Shown: in pieces, positions 16,807 through 23,747 of the stretch
Layout of the letters: each line of letters starts with the position of its first letter
Numbering within the stretch: position 1 is the first letter of the stretch
Assembly: GCA_964388485.1 (NCBI GenBank)
Contig: CAYMAS010000016.1
Span: forward strand, 1-64,000
DNA length: 64,000 nt
Direction: 5' to 3'
DNA from: JBCDKH01 sp964388485
Lineage (GTDB): Bacteria > Planctomycetota > Phycisphaerae > Tepidisphaerales > Tepidisphaeraceae
The notes under the pieces: model-generated
Seen by the model: the letters and a program-made list of their open reading frames with translations, nothing else
The model's database searches: none
What the model was told of the DNA's origin: nothing
Translations under genes and position numbers: made by a program

Positions 16807-18128
16807 GAGTTACCTCCTGTAGAAGTGGACACTTCTCCCGCCGACGTGGCAGGTTCATAGAACGAACTGCCGCCGCGGCGAAGCGCGGTCGGCGGGACGA
16901 TGCTGTCGCCCGGGTCCGTGACGAACGGGACACGGACGCAGCCGATACGATCGGGATGCACGCCTTCAGCCAGCGAGCGGCTGACCGTCGCGATGCGCCG
17001 GCCCATGTCGTGCAGCGGCAGACGAACCATCGACGGACGCTCCATGCCGACCCATTGCGACAAGGCCGGGTGCGGATCGAACGTGATGAACGACAAGTCC
17101 CCCGGAATGCTCAGGCCGATTCGCTTGGCGGCGAGGGTCGCGATGCGGGCACCGATGTAGCTGCCGGCGACGAGGGCGGTGGGGCGGTGGCGACGCATCC
17201 AAGCTTCGACCCGCTCGACGGCACCGACGAACGGGCTGCCCGGCTCCATGAGCCCTGACAAGTTCGTGGAAAGACTCCGATGAGAGGTGCTTGCCTGAGT
17301 GTAGCCCGGGTGATTCGAAGCTCCGATCCAGCAGACGCCCGGCTCATCGAGGTCAAGCCCCGCCTGAATGATGGTGCGTTCGAAGCCTTCCTGCCGCTCG
17401 AAGACCCAAGGAGCGGGCCAACGGTTGAGGACCATGCCGATTCGCTCGTGGCCGTGGTCGATGAGCGTCTGAGTCGCGACCTCTGCGGCACCGACGTTGT
17501 CCTCGACGACTGACGGCAGGCCCAGATACTGGTGGGCGGTGCCCATGACGAGGCTCGGGATGCCCAAGCGGACACAGTCGCGGAGCAGCAGGGCGTCTTG
17601 CGGCCGGACGGCGAGGCTGACGAGCACTTCAGGCCGCTCCCGTTCGATTCGGCGGGAGATCGCATCGATGTTCGAGTCGCTTCCGCCGTAGAGCTCGACC
17701 TTGACTCCCGCGTCACCTGCGGCTTCGTCGATTCCGGCGAGCACGTGCGGTGTGATCCAGTCGCTGGCGAGCCGCGTGATATCGAACAGGACGACGCCCA
17801 GGCGGAGCGACCGCACCTGCGACGTCTTCGATTGCCGATCCACGTCCAGTGCCGCCAGACGCGGGCCGACGAAGGTGCCTCGACCGGGGGTTCGCTGAAC
17901 CCAGCCGTCACGCTGTAGCTCTTCGAGCGCACGCCGCACGGTGGAACGACTCAGACCCGAGCGTTCGACCACTTCGGCATCGGTCAGGAACGGACTACCA
18001 GGCTGGGGCTGACGACGACTGAACTCCTGAACCACCCGGTCCCGCAAGGCACGGGCGGCGTTCCTTGTAGGGAACTTCGCGTTGAGCCAGTCAACGCGTT
18101 CGACCGTCTCGGATGGCTCCTGAACCAT
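16803..18128 (-). CDS. GntR HTH fused to LacI-type sugar sensor (AraR-like regulator)
   Basis: A 441-residue regulator. A GntR winged helix (about 15-85: ARALRDRVVQEFSRR, DAEVVERSGLSRSTVRRALE, ELQRDGWVQRTPGRGTFVGP) is fused to a periplasmic-binding-like effector domain (SLRLGVVLFDITRLASDWIT, TQTLIDHGHERIGMVLNRW, VVEDNVGAAEVA, PSMVRLPLHDMGRRIATVSR). This is the layout of AraR-type repressors, which leave DNA when sugar is bound. The frame is open to 18440, but the ATG at 18128 follows a good sigma-70-like promoter and begins just before the HTH. It is first in operon B, so autoregulation is likely. Confidence 0.85.
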   Translation of the reverse strand: MVQEPSETVERVDWLNAKFPTRNAARALRDRVVQEFSRRQPQPGSPFLTDAEVVERSGLSRSTVRRALEELQRDGWVQRTPGRGTFVGPRLAALDVDRQSKTSQVRSLRLGVVLFDITRLASDWITPHVLAGIDEAAGDAGVKVELYGGSDSNIDAISRRIERERPEVLVSLAVRPQDALLLRDCVRLGIPSLVMGTAHQYLGLPSVVEDNVGAAEVATQTLIDHGHERIGMVLNRWPAPWVFERQEGFERTIIQAGLDLDEPGVCWIGASNHPGYTQASTSHRSLSTNLSGLMEPGSPFVGAVERVEAWMRRHRPTALVAGSYIGARIATLAAKRIGLSIPGDLSFITFDPHPALSQWVGMERPSMVRLPLHDMGRRIATVSRSLAEGVHPDRIGCVRVPFVTDPGDSIVPPTALRRGGSSFYEPATSAGEVSTSTGGNS

Positions 18129-18143
18129 TACCACGTTCGGGAC

Positions 18144-18172
18144 ACAATGCCACCAAAGGCCATCCTTGTCAA
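18144..18172 (-). promoter_or_regulatory. Probable sigma-70-type promoter of operon B
   Basis: On the minus strand a perfect TTGACA (18172-18167) is followed by a 17-base spacer and CATTGT (18149-18144), a weak -10 that keeps the A2, T3 and T6 positions. Transcription would begin about 9 bases before the regulator ATG, leaving an almost leaderless message with no clear ribosome site. Confidence 0.5.
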
Positions 18173-18321
18173 GCCTGTTCTGATGTTCTTTTTGCAGACA
18201 GCACAACGATTGGTGCGGTTTTCTGCCGCTCCACCACAGGGAGACAGCAGAAAGACTTTTGTGAACCAAATGTCGCACCGGAGAGGCCGTTTCAGCCGCT
18301 GATTCTGCTCGGGCTTCCAAA

Positions 18322-18389
18322 GTAGCCGCGGCGCCTGCCCCGTGTTCGCAACTGCAGAACGCCAAGTGCGGAGCAGGTCCCGCGGCTAC
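18322..18389. repeat. Imperfect inverted repeat of the AGCCGCGG family
   Basis: The arms GTAGCCGCGGCGCCTGC (18322-18338) and GCAGGTCCCGCGGCTAC (18373-18389) pair with two mismatches around a 34-base centre. The AGCCGCGG end is shared with palindromes at 36302, 61639 and with the larger elements at 34292 and 62894. It lies between the SpoIID gene stop and the operon B promoter and might also end transcription. Confidence 0.6.
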
Positions 18390-18458
18390 CAGAGGGTCCG
18401 CTGCTCCCTGCGTGGCAAGGGCACGTTGAACTGATCTCATTGCTCGAACTGAGGCAAT

Positions 18459-19718
18459 CTAGTACGCCCGCAGGACGCTCGAGGTCGGGTACGACCGGGC
18501 CAGGATCTGCCGATAGTCGTCGCCCCGGGCGGCCATACCTTGGGCGGACCACTGGCACATGCCGACGCCGTGGCCCCACCCGCGGCCGTTGGCGAAGACG
18601 ACGGTCCGCGGGTTGTTGATTGGCTTGAACCAGCCGCTCAGCAATGCCGGCGCGTCACGACGGTCGCTGTTGACCGCCCAACGTGTCTCTTCCGCCGTCA
18701 ACACGTACCGGTCGCCGCGGGCGTCGATGATCTCGAACCGCGTCGGCCGGCCGAAGGCGTTGGTGCGATTGATTCGGAGTTCGACGAGCTGGCTCATCTT
18801 CGCCAACGGATGCTTCCGTCGCTCACCCCAGGCTTTGATTCGGCGGGTCAGCTCTGACTTATCGATGAGCACCGGGTCCCATTCGAAGCGGCTAGAAGCG
18901 TTGCCGAGGTCGCCCAATTGCTGCGGCGACAGGGCGGCGGAAGGCGGCTCGTTGAAGGCTTCGTCGGCCCCGAGGGTGACGCCGCCGCTGGTGGAATGGA
19001 AGTAGGCCTTGAAGATGCGTGGGCCGACGTCCGTGTCCTGCGCCACGACTTGCCCACGGGTGCGGAAGACCGCTTCGCGAGCCTTGGGCGTCTCGGCCAG
19101 ACTGCCGCCGTAGACCTGAGAGTTCGTGTTGTCGTAGACGTCGAAGTGGCCGCGGCGTCCGCCGGCGGTGCGGATCTCGTAAAGCGCGTAGGTGCGTGCG
19201 ACGACGGCCTGGGCGGCGAAGGTTTCGTCGTGCCACGTCGGCGGCAGTTCCTTGGGCAGGACACCGGCCAGGTAGCTTTCGAGATCGAGGTCGTTGACGA
19301 CGTCGAACCGACCCGTTTCTCGCGGAACGAGACGAAGTCGGCCGCGGTAGGAGCGGTCCCCGAGGGTAATGTCGCCGTCTTGGCCGGGCGTGAGTGTCAG
19401 GACGTCGCCGGCGATGCTCGCGTCGCCGATCTTCCAGCCTCGGGCGGCCCGGGCGACGCGAACGGGAGCGTCCGGCAGGCTCAGGCGGACCGGCGGGCGA
19501 TCCTCGGTCCGACCGGCAATGACGCTGCCATCGGCGGCGATTGTGATGACCGGCACGTCGCGGTAGAGCAGGACGCGGATCATCGGTGCTTTGCCCGCGT
19601 CGACGGTTCCCGCCTGCGGCGTGCCGGCAGCGGCTGACGAGTCGCCGCAACCCGACACCGTCAAGGCTGCTGCGAGCAGACCGACGACCGCGAGAAGGTT
19701 GACGAAGTGATGACGCAT
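18459..19718 (-). CDS. SpoIID/LytB-domain lipoprotein
   Basis: A 419-residue exported protein. The ATG at 19718 (another at 19727) gives a lipoprotein signal with hydrophobic NLLAVVGLLAAALTVSGCGD, the cysteine at about residue 21 being the lipidation site. The SpoIID core is clear: GRLRLVPRETGRFDVVNDLD, LESYLAGVLPKELPPTWHDE, AQAVVARTYALYEIR, AYFHSTSGGVT and the C-terminal GRGWGHGVGMCQWSAQGMA. SpoIID is a lytic transglycosylase acting on denuded peptidoglycan; in non-sporulating Gram-negatives the family is taken to remodel the wall, often with amidase LytC. It is divergent from the next gene with about 78 bases between starts. Confidence 0.88.
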   Translation of the reverse strand: MRHHFVNLLAVVGLLAAALTVSGCGDSSAAAGTPQAGTVDAGKAPMIRVLLYRDVPVITIAADGSVIAGRTEDRPPVRLSLPDAPVRVARAARGWKIGDASIAGDVLTLTPGQDGDITLGDRSYRGRLRLVPRETGRFDVVNDLDLESYLAGVLPKELPPTWHDETFAAQAVVARTYALYEIRTAGGRRGHFDVYDNTNSQVYGGSLAETPKAREAVFRTRGQVVAQDTDVGPRIFKAYFHSTSGGVTLGADEAFNEPPSAALSPQQLGDLGNASSRFEWDPVLIDKSELTRRIKAWGERRKHPLAKMSQLVELRINRTNAFGRPTRFEIIDARGDRYVLTAEETRWAVNSDRRDAPALLSGWFKPINNPRTVVFANGRGWGHGVGMCQWSAQGMAARGDDYRQILARSYPTSSVLRAY

Positions 19719-19796
19719 GATCGGCATCCGGCCGAAGGTCGCGGCTCGAAGCGAGTCGCGACCGAAGCCGGCATCCATGCCGGCGGGCGTCGTAGT

Positions 19797-20894
19797 ATGA
19801 CCATGCGAACGGCCTGCGTCCAGTCTGCTGCGGCGGCAACTTTGGCCGGGTGCGTCGTCCTGACGTGCCTCAGCCAGACCCTCGCCCAGCCGCCGGCCCT
19901 GCAGCCGCGGGAAGTGACCGTGGAACAGCAGGAGGCGGAGTTTCTTCAAGCCGTCGCCGAAGCCCAGGCCGTTGTCGACCAGACGCTCGACCCGTCAATT
20001 CCCCTAGTCGACGGACCGATGCTGCAGCCCCGGCTCGTCGACGGATACCTCGCGATCGACCGCCTCGCCGATGGCACGATCCTGACGCAACTGCCGGGCG
20101 GACTCGCCAAAATCTCCAGCTTCGGCCGCCGTCGAGGCGACTTCAGGAGCTTTCAAGCCAATCAGCCAGTCGTTGGCGAGCACGAGGCGATTCGCAACGG
20201 CGATCAACCGATGTTGAGCATCGCCTTGCTCTTTGTCGGCCCAGACGCCTCGGATTCGATCCGGTTCTCGCGTGATGCGGAGTATCTTGATGGTGGCGTC
20301 ACGGTGGAGCTGGCTCAGCCGTCGGTGGCGATGCTGATGGACGACGCACCGCCGGTGACGCTGCGGGTACGCGGCTCAGGCGAGCGGACGATCGACATCA
20401 GCCTGGAGGCGCAAAGCGTCAGCGACCTGCGGCGGCGGCATCGCGAGACGTTCGACCGGTGGGCGATGCCGCTGTTGGGAGATTTTGGTCTGGCAGAGGT
20501 GATGCGTAACGAGATTCGCGAGACTGCCCGCAGCGTCTTCCTCTCGGAACTCATGGTCGAGCCGGCGATGGAGGTCCGGGTGGAGGAACTGCTGGCCGCT
20601 CTCGATGCCAAAGCCTTTGAGACACGATCCGCGGCGGAGACGAAGCTTCGCGACCTGGGCCTGCCCGCTGCGACCGTGCTGTATCGCCGGGCGGACGACA
20701 TGACGCTGTCGCTCGAAGTCCAGACCCGGCTGCAGGAACTGCTCATCCCGTACCTCGTCGTCGCTCCCGAAGAAGCGGAGCGGCTGCGGCAGGACGAGGC
20801 GTTTCTGAGGGAGGTACTGCTTCTCGACGATGAACCGAACGATTCGGTGCTTCGGGAGCTTGCCCGGAGACAGCTCGACTCGACGGCCAGCTAG
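19797..20894 (+). CDS. Secreted protein of unknown function
   Basis: A 365-residue protein that I do not recognise. The ATG at 19797 gives a signal peptide (SAAAATLAGCVVLTCLSQTLA); the frame extends to 19707 but overlaps the divergent lipoprotein start. The mature part has a Glu-rich helix (EVTVEQQEAEFLQAVAEAQA), a beta-rich middle about 80-230, and a C-terminal alpha-helical half with charged helices (MEVRVEELLAALDAKAFETR, DEAFLREVLLLDDEPND) that resemble HEAT-like segments seen in planctomycete periplasmic proteins. No catalytic motif. Confidence 0.6.
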   Translation: MTMRTACVQSAAAATLAGCVVLTCLSQTLAQPPALQPREVTVEQQEAEFLQAVAEAQAVVDQTLDPSIPLVDGPMLQPRLVDGYLAIDRLADGTILTQLPGGLAKISSFGRRRGDFRSFQANQPVVGEHEAIRNGDQPMLSIALLFVGPDASDSIRFSRDAEYLDGGVTVELAQPSVAMLMDDAPPVTLRVRGSGERTIDISLEAQSVSDLRRRHRETFDRWAMPLLGDFGLAEVMRNEIRETARSVFLSELMVEPAMEVRVEELLAALDAKAFETRSAAETKLRDLGLPAATVLYRRADDMTLSLEVQTRLQELLIPYLVVAPEEAERLRQDEAFLREVLLLDDEPNDSVLRELARRQLDSTAS

Positions 20895-20971
20895 AGCAGC
20901 TCGCACGATCGTGACCCGCTCCATCACCCCAATGGAAGCGAGGGAAAAACGGTGTGAGAGGCGAGCGCAGA

Positions 20972-21850
20972 TTACGCCGCGACCGCTGTGGCAGCACAAG
21001 GGCCCTGCTGCGGCGTCTCGCCTTCCGTCATCACGCGGATCGGCTTGATGTCGAACTTGCCACTCTGTCGCATGAAGCGGGCTGGGTTGTTGTGGAAAAT
21101 CTCAGTGAGCAGCTGCTCGCTCCACCCACGCCGCCGGCATTCCAGAATGCAGGCCTGCAGCGTGAAGGGATCGCTTGGTCCCCAGTCGGCCGACGAGTTG
21201 ACGAGCATCCGCTCGTGGCCGCACATTTCGATGACGTCCGCCGCCCGCTGGCCGGTCATCTTGGTCAGCGGGTAAAGCGTCATGCCCGCCCAATAGCCCT
21301 TGTCGAGCACGGATCGGACCGTGTGCTCCTCGACATGGTCCACCCAGACCCGCTGCGGATCCAGGCCAGCGCGGACGAAGGTGTCGAGCACTTCCAGCAC
21401 CCTCTTGGTGCCGTGGAGCTTGTCGTCGAGGTGCGGCGTGTGGATCAGGACGAGCTGGTCGTGGTCGAGGGCGAGCTGGAAGTGCCACTCGAGCGACTGG
21501 ACCTCGTTCGGCGTCGACTTGTGCAGCCCCGTTTCGCCGATGCCGAGCACTGTCGGCTTGTCGAAGAAGCTCGGCATCTCGTCGAGCACGCGGCGCGTCA
21601 GCTCCGGATTCTCGGCTTCCTTCGGGTTCACCGCCAGCCAGCAGTAGTGCTTGATGCCGTACTCGGCGGCACGAGTCGGCTCGAACTCGCTGATTTGCTT
21701 GAAGTAGTCGAGGAACGTCTCGGGATGGTCGCGGTCAAAGCCGGCCCAGAAGGCGGGCTCGGCCACCGCGACGACGCCGCTCATCGCCATCCGCTCATAG
21801 TCCTGGGCGGTGCGGGCGATGCCGTGGTAGTGGGGCTGGATGACGTACAT
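20972..21850 (-). CDS. TatD-like metal-dependent hydrolase (EboB-like)
   Basis: A 292-residue TIM-barrel hydrolase. Metal-site features are QPHYHGIARTA near residue 5 (HxH), the GIGETGLHKSTPNE strand near 145, LVLIHTPHL near 180 and VWVDHVEEHTVRSVL near 215, with NSSADWGPSDP near 250 supplying the last aspartate. The SEPAFWAGFDR-like AEPAFWAGFDRDHPETFLDY and HYCWLAVNPKEAENPEL segments match EboB proteins of ebo clusters, which help export certain secondary metabolites, rather than TatD DNases. No other ebo gene (prenyltransferase, EboD) is nearby. Its ATG overlaps the stop of a small upstream gene. Confidence 0.72.
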   Translation of the reverse strand: MYVIQPHYHGIARTAQDYERMAMSGVVAVAEPAFWAGFDRDHPETFLDYFKQISEFEPTRAAEYGIKHYCWLAVNPKEAENPELTRRVLDEMPSFFDKPTVLGIGETGLHKSTPNEVQSLEWHFQLALDHDQLVLIHTPHLDDKLHGTKRVLEVLDTFVRAGLDPQRVWVDHVEEHTVRSVLDKGYWAGMTLYPLTKMTGQRAADVIEMCGHERMLVNSSADWGPSDPFTLQACILECRRRGWSEQLLTEIFHNNPARFMRQSGKFDIKPIRVMTEGETPQQGPCAATAVAA

Positions 21851-22101
21851 CAGGCGGCCTCCTTCGGGGTTTCGCTGTAGATGCGGGCGATCTTCTCCGC
21901 CCGACCGGGACCCTCACCGGCGAGCACGTCGAGGCTTTGCCGGATACGGTCGAGCCGCTGGTCGTCATCCATCCCGCCGCCACCGCGGTCGTAGCGGTCG
22001 AGAATCGCCGCGATCTCCAGGAGCTTGCAGCGCACCTCGAGCCCGTAAGCATCGAGCACCTTGTTCGGCTTCATGATCGGCACTTGAGGGGTCATCTTCA
22101 T
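21850..22101 (-). CDS. Small conserved-looking protein coupled to the TatD-like gene
   Basis: An 83-residue soluble protein not recognised as a known family. It is mostly helical and charged: VLDAYGLEVRCKLLEIAAIL, then DRYDRGGGGMDDDQRLDRIR, ending KIARIYSETPKEAA. Its stop shares bases with the start codon of the TatD-like hydrolase, and yidD ends 20 bases upstream, so it looks like the middle gene of a three-gene unit. A partner or regulator of the hydrolase is possible but unsupported beyond position. Confidence 0.6.
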   Translation of the reverse strand: MKMTPQVPIMKPNKVLDAYGLEVRCKLLEIAAILDRYDRGGGGMDDDQRLDRIRQSLDVLAGEGPGRAEKIARIYSETPKEAA

Positions 22102-22121
22102 TCCTTGCTACGTACATCGGC

Positions 22122-22349
22122 CTACGGCGGGTCGTAACCCGATCCGCCCCACGGATGACATCGCCCGATTCGTCGCACCCCCATCCACCCGCCACGCCAC
22201 GGGCCGTGCTTGTCGACGGCTTGGAGCATGTAGTCGCTGCAGGTGGGCGTGTAGCGACACTGCCCGCCGAGGAACGGCCGCAAAGTGGCGCGGTAGACGA
22301 TGACGCCGCAACGGATCAGGATTATCGAGATGTGCCGGAGAAGTCGCAC
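22122..22349 (-). CDS. yidD: Membrane protein insertion efficiency factor YidD
   Basis: A 75-residue protein that helps the YidC insertase at the inner membrane. The core GQCRYTPTCSDYMLQAVDKH followed by GPWRGGWMGVRRIGRCHPWG and GYDPP is the full YidD signature, with its three cysteines (QCR, TCS, RCH). The amphipathic N-terminal helix is RLLRHISIILIRCGVIVYRA. The frame is open to 22679, but GTG at 22349 gives the usual family length (70-85); the longer product would add 110 residues unlike YidD. It is separated here from rpmH/rnpA/yidC, with which it clusters in many genomes. Confidence 0.87.
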   Translation of the reverse strand: MRLLRHISIILIRCGVIVYRATLRPFLGGQCRYTPTCSDYMLQAVDKHGPWRGGWMGVRRIGRCHPWGGSGYDPP

Positions 22350-22509
22350 GACGGGACAGATTGATACGAACAGCGTCGTAGCCGCAGCAACGTTGAAGCG
22401 GTTGGTGACGGACAGCTCGAGGCGGACGTTGCAGATTCGAAGAATCGGCAAGAAGCCGAATTGACGGCAAAATTTTATAATTCGGGGTTGTGTCGATCGG
22501 CAGATCCGG

Positions 22510-22515
22510 TACAAT
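22510..22515 (+). promoter_or_regulatory. Possible -10 element before a PEP-CTERM gene
   Basis: TACAAT stands 70 bases before the ATG at 22585 in a locally AT-rich divergent intergenic stretch that also contains TATAAT at 22477. A GGTTGT hexamer lies 17 bases upstream as a weak -35. Suggestive only. Confidence 0.3.
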
Positions 22516-22584
22516 CCGAGCGGCCGTGTAACTGTTACACGTCTTTGTTTACCGCCGCCTTCCGCGGCTTCTCGGAGGAACCCG

Positions 22585-23238
22585 ATGAAACTGTCCCTCG
22601 CCGCACCCGCGGCAGCCCTTGTCCTGTTTGCCTCAACCGCCCAAGCCCAATCGATCGCCGATCCCGGCTTCGAAGGCACCCTCGACTTCGACGACGTCGA
22701 TTACACCGATGGCTGGGAGGGCTTCTTCGGAGCCTTCTCCATGCCCCCGGGCACGCCGTTCTCCCAATTCGGCACCGCCATGCCACGGACCGGTGCCCAG
22801 GCACTCGAGGTCGGCGTCGACTCCGACGACTCCTTCGCCGGTGCCTTCACGCAGATCAACGGCCTGACCGCCGGCCAGCCCGTCGAGTTCTCCGTCTGGG
22901 CCAAAACGCCCGATCTGGCGGGCCTTGAGGCCGAGACGCAGCTGCGTATCGAGTTCTTCGATGCGTCCGACCTGTTCGTCGGCCAGACGGGCAACCTGCT
23001 GCCGGTCGTCACCGAGACGTACACGCAGTTCACGCAAGCCGGCGTCGTGCCCGTTGGTGCGGATCGGGCTCGCGTCGTGCTCGCCCTCGACTCCGGCGAC
23101 GACCCAGTCAACCCGCCGTTCCGCGGCGACCGTGGCGTCGTCTACTTCGACGATGCCTCCTTCACCGTCGTTCCCGAGCCGGCCTCTCTGAGCCTGCTCG
23201 GCCTCGGTGCCGTGGCCCTGCTGCGTCGCCGCAAATAG
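22585..23238 (+). CDS. PEP-CTERM secreted protein
   Basis: A 217-residue protein with a GGAGGA ribosome site 6 bases before the ATG. Signal peptide LSLAAPAAALVLFASTAQAQ; the mature start SIADPGFEGTLDFDDVDYTD (NPGFE-type) plus the later VYFDDASFTVVPEP fit a CBM-4/9-like jelly-roll, as in PEP-CTERM proteins with a galactose-binding-like fold (about 22-195). The C-terminus is PEPASLSLLGLGAVALLRRR. It is monocistronic, divergent from yidD and followed by a terminator-like hairpin. Confidence 0.85.
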   Translation: MKLSLAAPAAALVLFASTAQAQSIADPGFEGTLDFDDVDYTDGWEGFFGAFSMPPGTPFSQFGTAMPRTGAQALEVGVDSDDSFAGAFTQINGLTAGQPVEFSVWAKTPDLAGLEAETQLRIEFFDASDLFVGQTGNLLPVVTETYTQFTQAGVVPVGADRARVVLALDSGDDPVNPPFRGDRGVVYFDDASFTVVPEPASLSLLGLGAVALLRRRK

Positions 23239-23263
23239 GCCATCCTCCAGCTTCTCCTCTTGT

Positions 23264-23295
23264 CAGCGGGCCCCGTCTCCGGACGCGGCCCGCTG
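23264..23295. terminator. Hairpin between convergent genes
   Basis: CAGCGGGCC and GGCCCGCTG form perfect 9-bp arms; inside them CGTC and GACG pair around a TCCG loop. It lies between the convergent PEP-CTERM gene and hisI and is suited to stop transcription from both sides, though it lacks a long T run. Confidence 0.6.
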
Positions 23296-23304
23296 TATTG
23301 CGCC

Positions 23305-23727
23305 TCAGCCGTAGACGGCGTTCGGATCGAACGCCTTCTCCTTCTCCACGAACACCATCGACCCGTCCGACTTCACCTCGCGGTAGAAGCACGACGCGTA
23401 CCCCGTGTGACACGCCGCCTGAGGCGTCGTCGCCGGGTCGCCCACGACCACCTCGGCCACCAGGCAATCCTGGTCACAGTCGACCCGCAGCCGCTTGAGG
23501 TGCTGCGTCATGCCGCTGCTCTCGCCCTTCTTCCACAGCTTGCCCCGGCTTCGCGACCAGTAGGTGACGTGCCCGCTCCTGAGCGTCGCCGCCAGCGACT
23601 GCTCGTTCATGAACGCGACCATCAGCACCTCCTTCGACTCGGCATGCACCGCCACGCACGGCAGCAGGCCGTGCTCGTCGAACTTGGGAATGAACGTGGT
23701 GCCGTGCTCTCGATCCTTCTTTTCCAC
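23305..23727 (-). CDS. hisI: Phosphoribosyl-AMP cyclohydrolase
   Basis: A 140-residue cytosolic enzyme of histidine biosynthesis that opens the purine ring of phosphoribosyl-AMP. Family motifs in order: GLLPCVAVHAESKEVLMVAF (about 20), MNEQSLAATLRSGHVTYWSR, GKLWKKGESSGMTQHLKRLR, the Zn/Mg-binding DCDQDCLVAEV near 84-94, and QAACHTGYASCFYREV near 104. Cysteines of CDQDC and CHTGYASC are the expected zinc ligands. It is a stand-alone HisI without the HisE pyrophosphohydrolase half. It is divergent from cysS with a 20-base gap, so their promoters must overlap neighbouring coding DNA. Confidence 0.95.
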   Translation of the reverse strand: MEKKDREHGTTFIPKFDEHGLLPCVAVHAESKEVLMVAFMNEQSLAATLRSGHVTYWSRSRGKLWKKGESSGMTQHLKRLRVDCDQDCLVAEVVVGDPATTPQAACHTGYASCFYREVKSDGSMVFVEKEKAFDPNAVYG

Positions 23728-23747
23728 GGAGCACGCTACGGTCGGCC

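Noticed and set aside
22350..22679. 110-residue N-terminal extension of YidD
   Set aside because: It covers the divergent PEP-CTERM promoter region and start; YidD proteins are normally 70-85 residues and GTG at 22349 gives that length.
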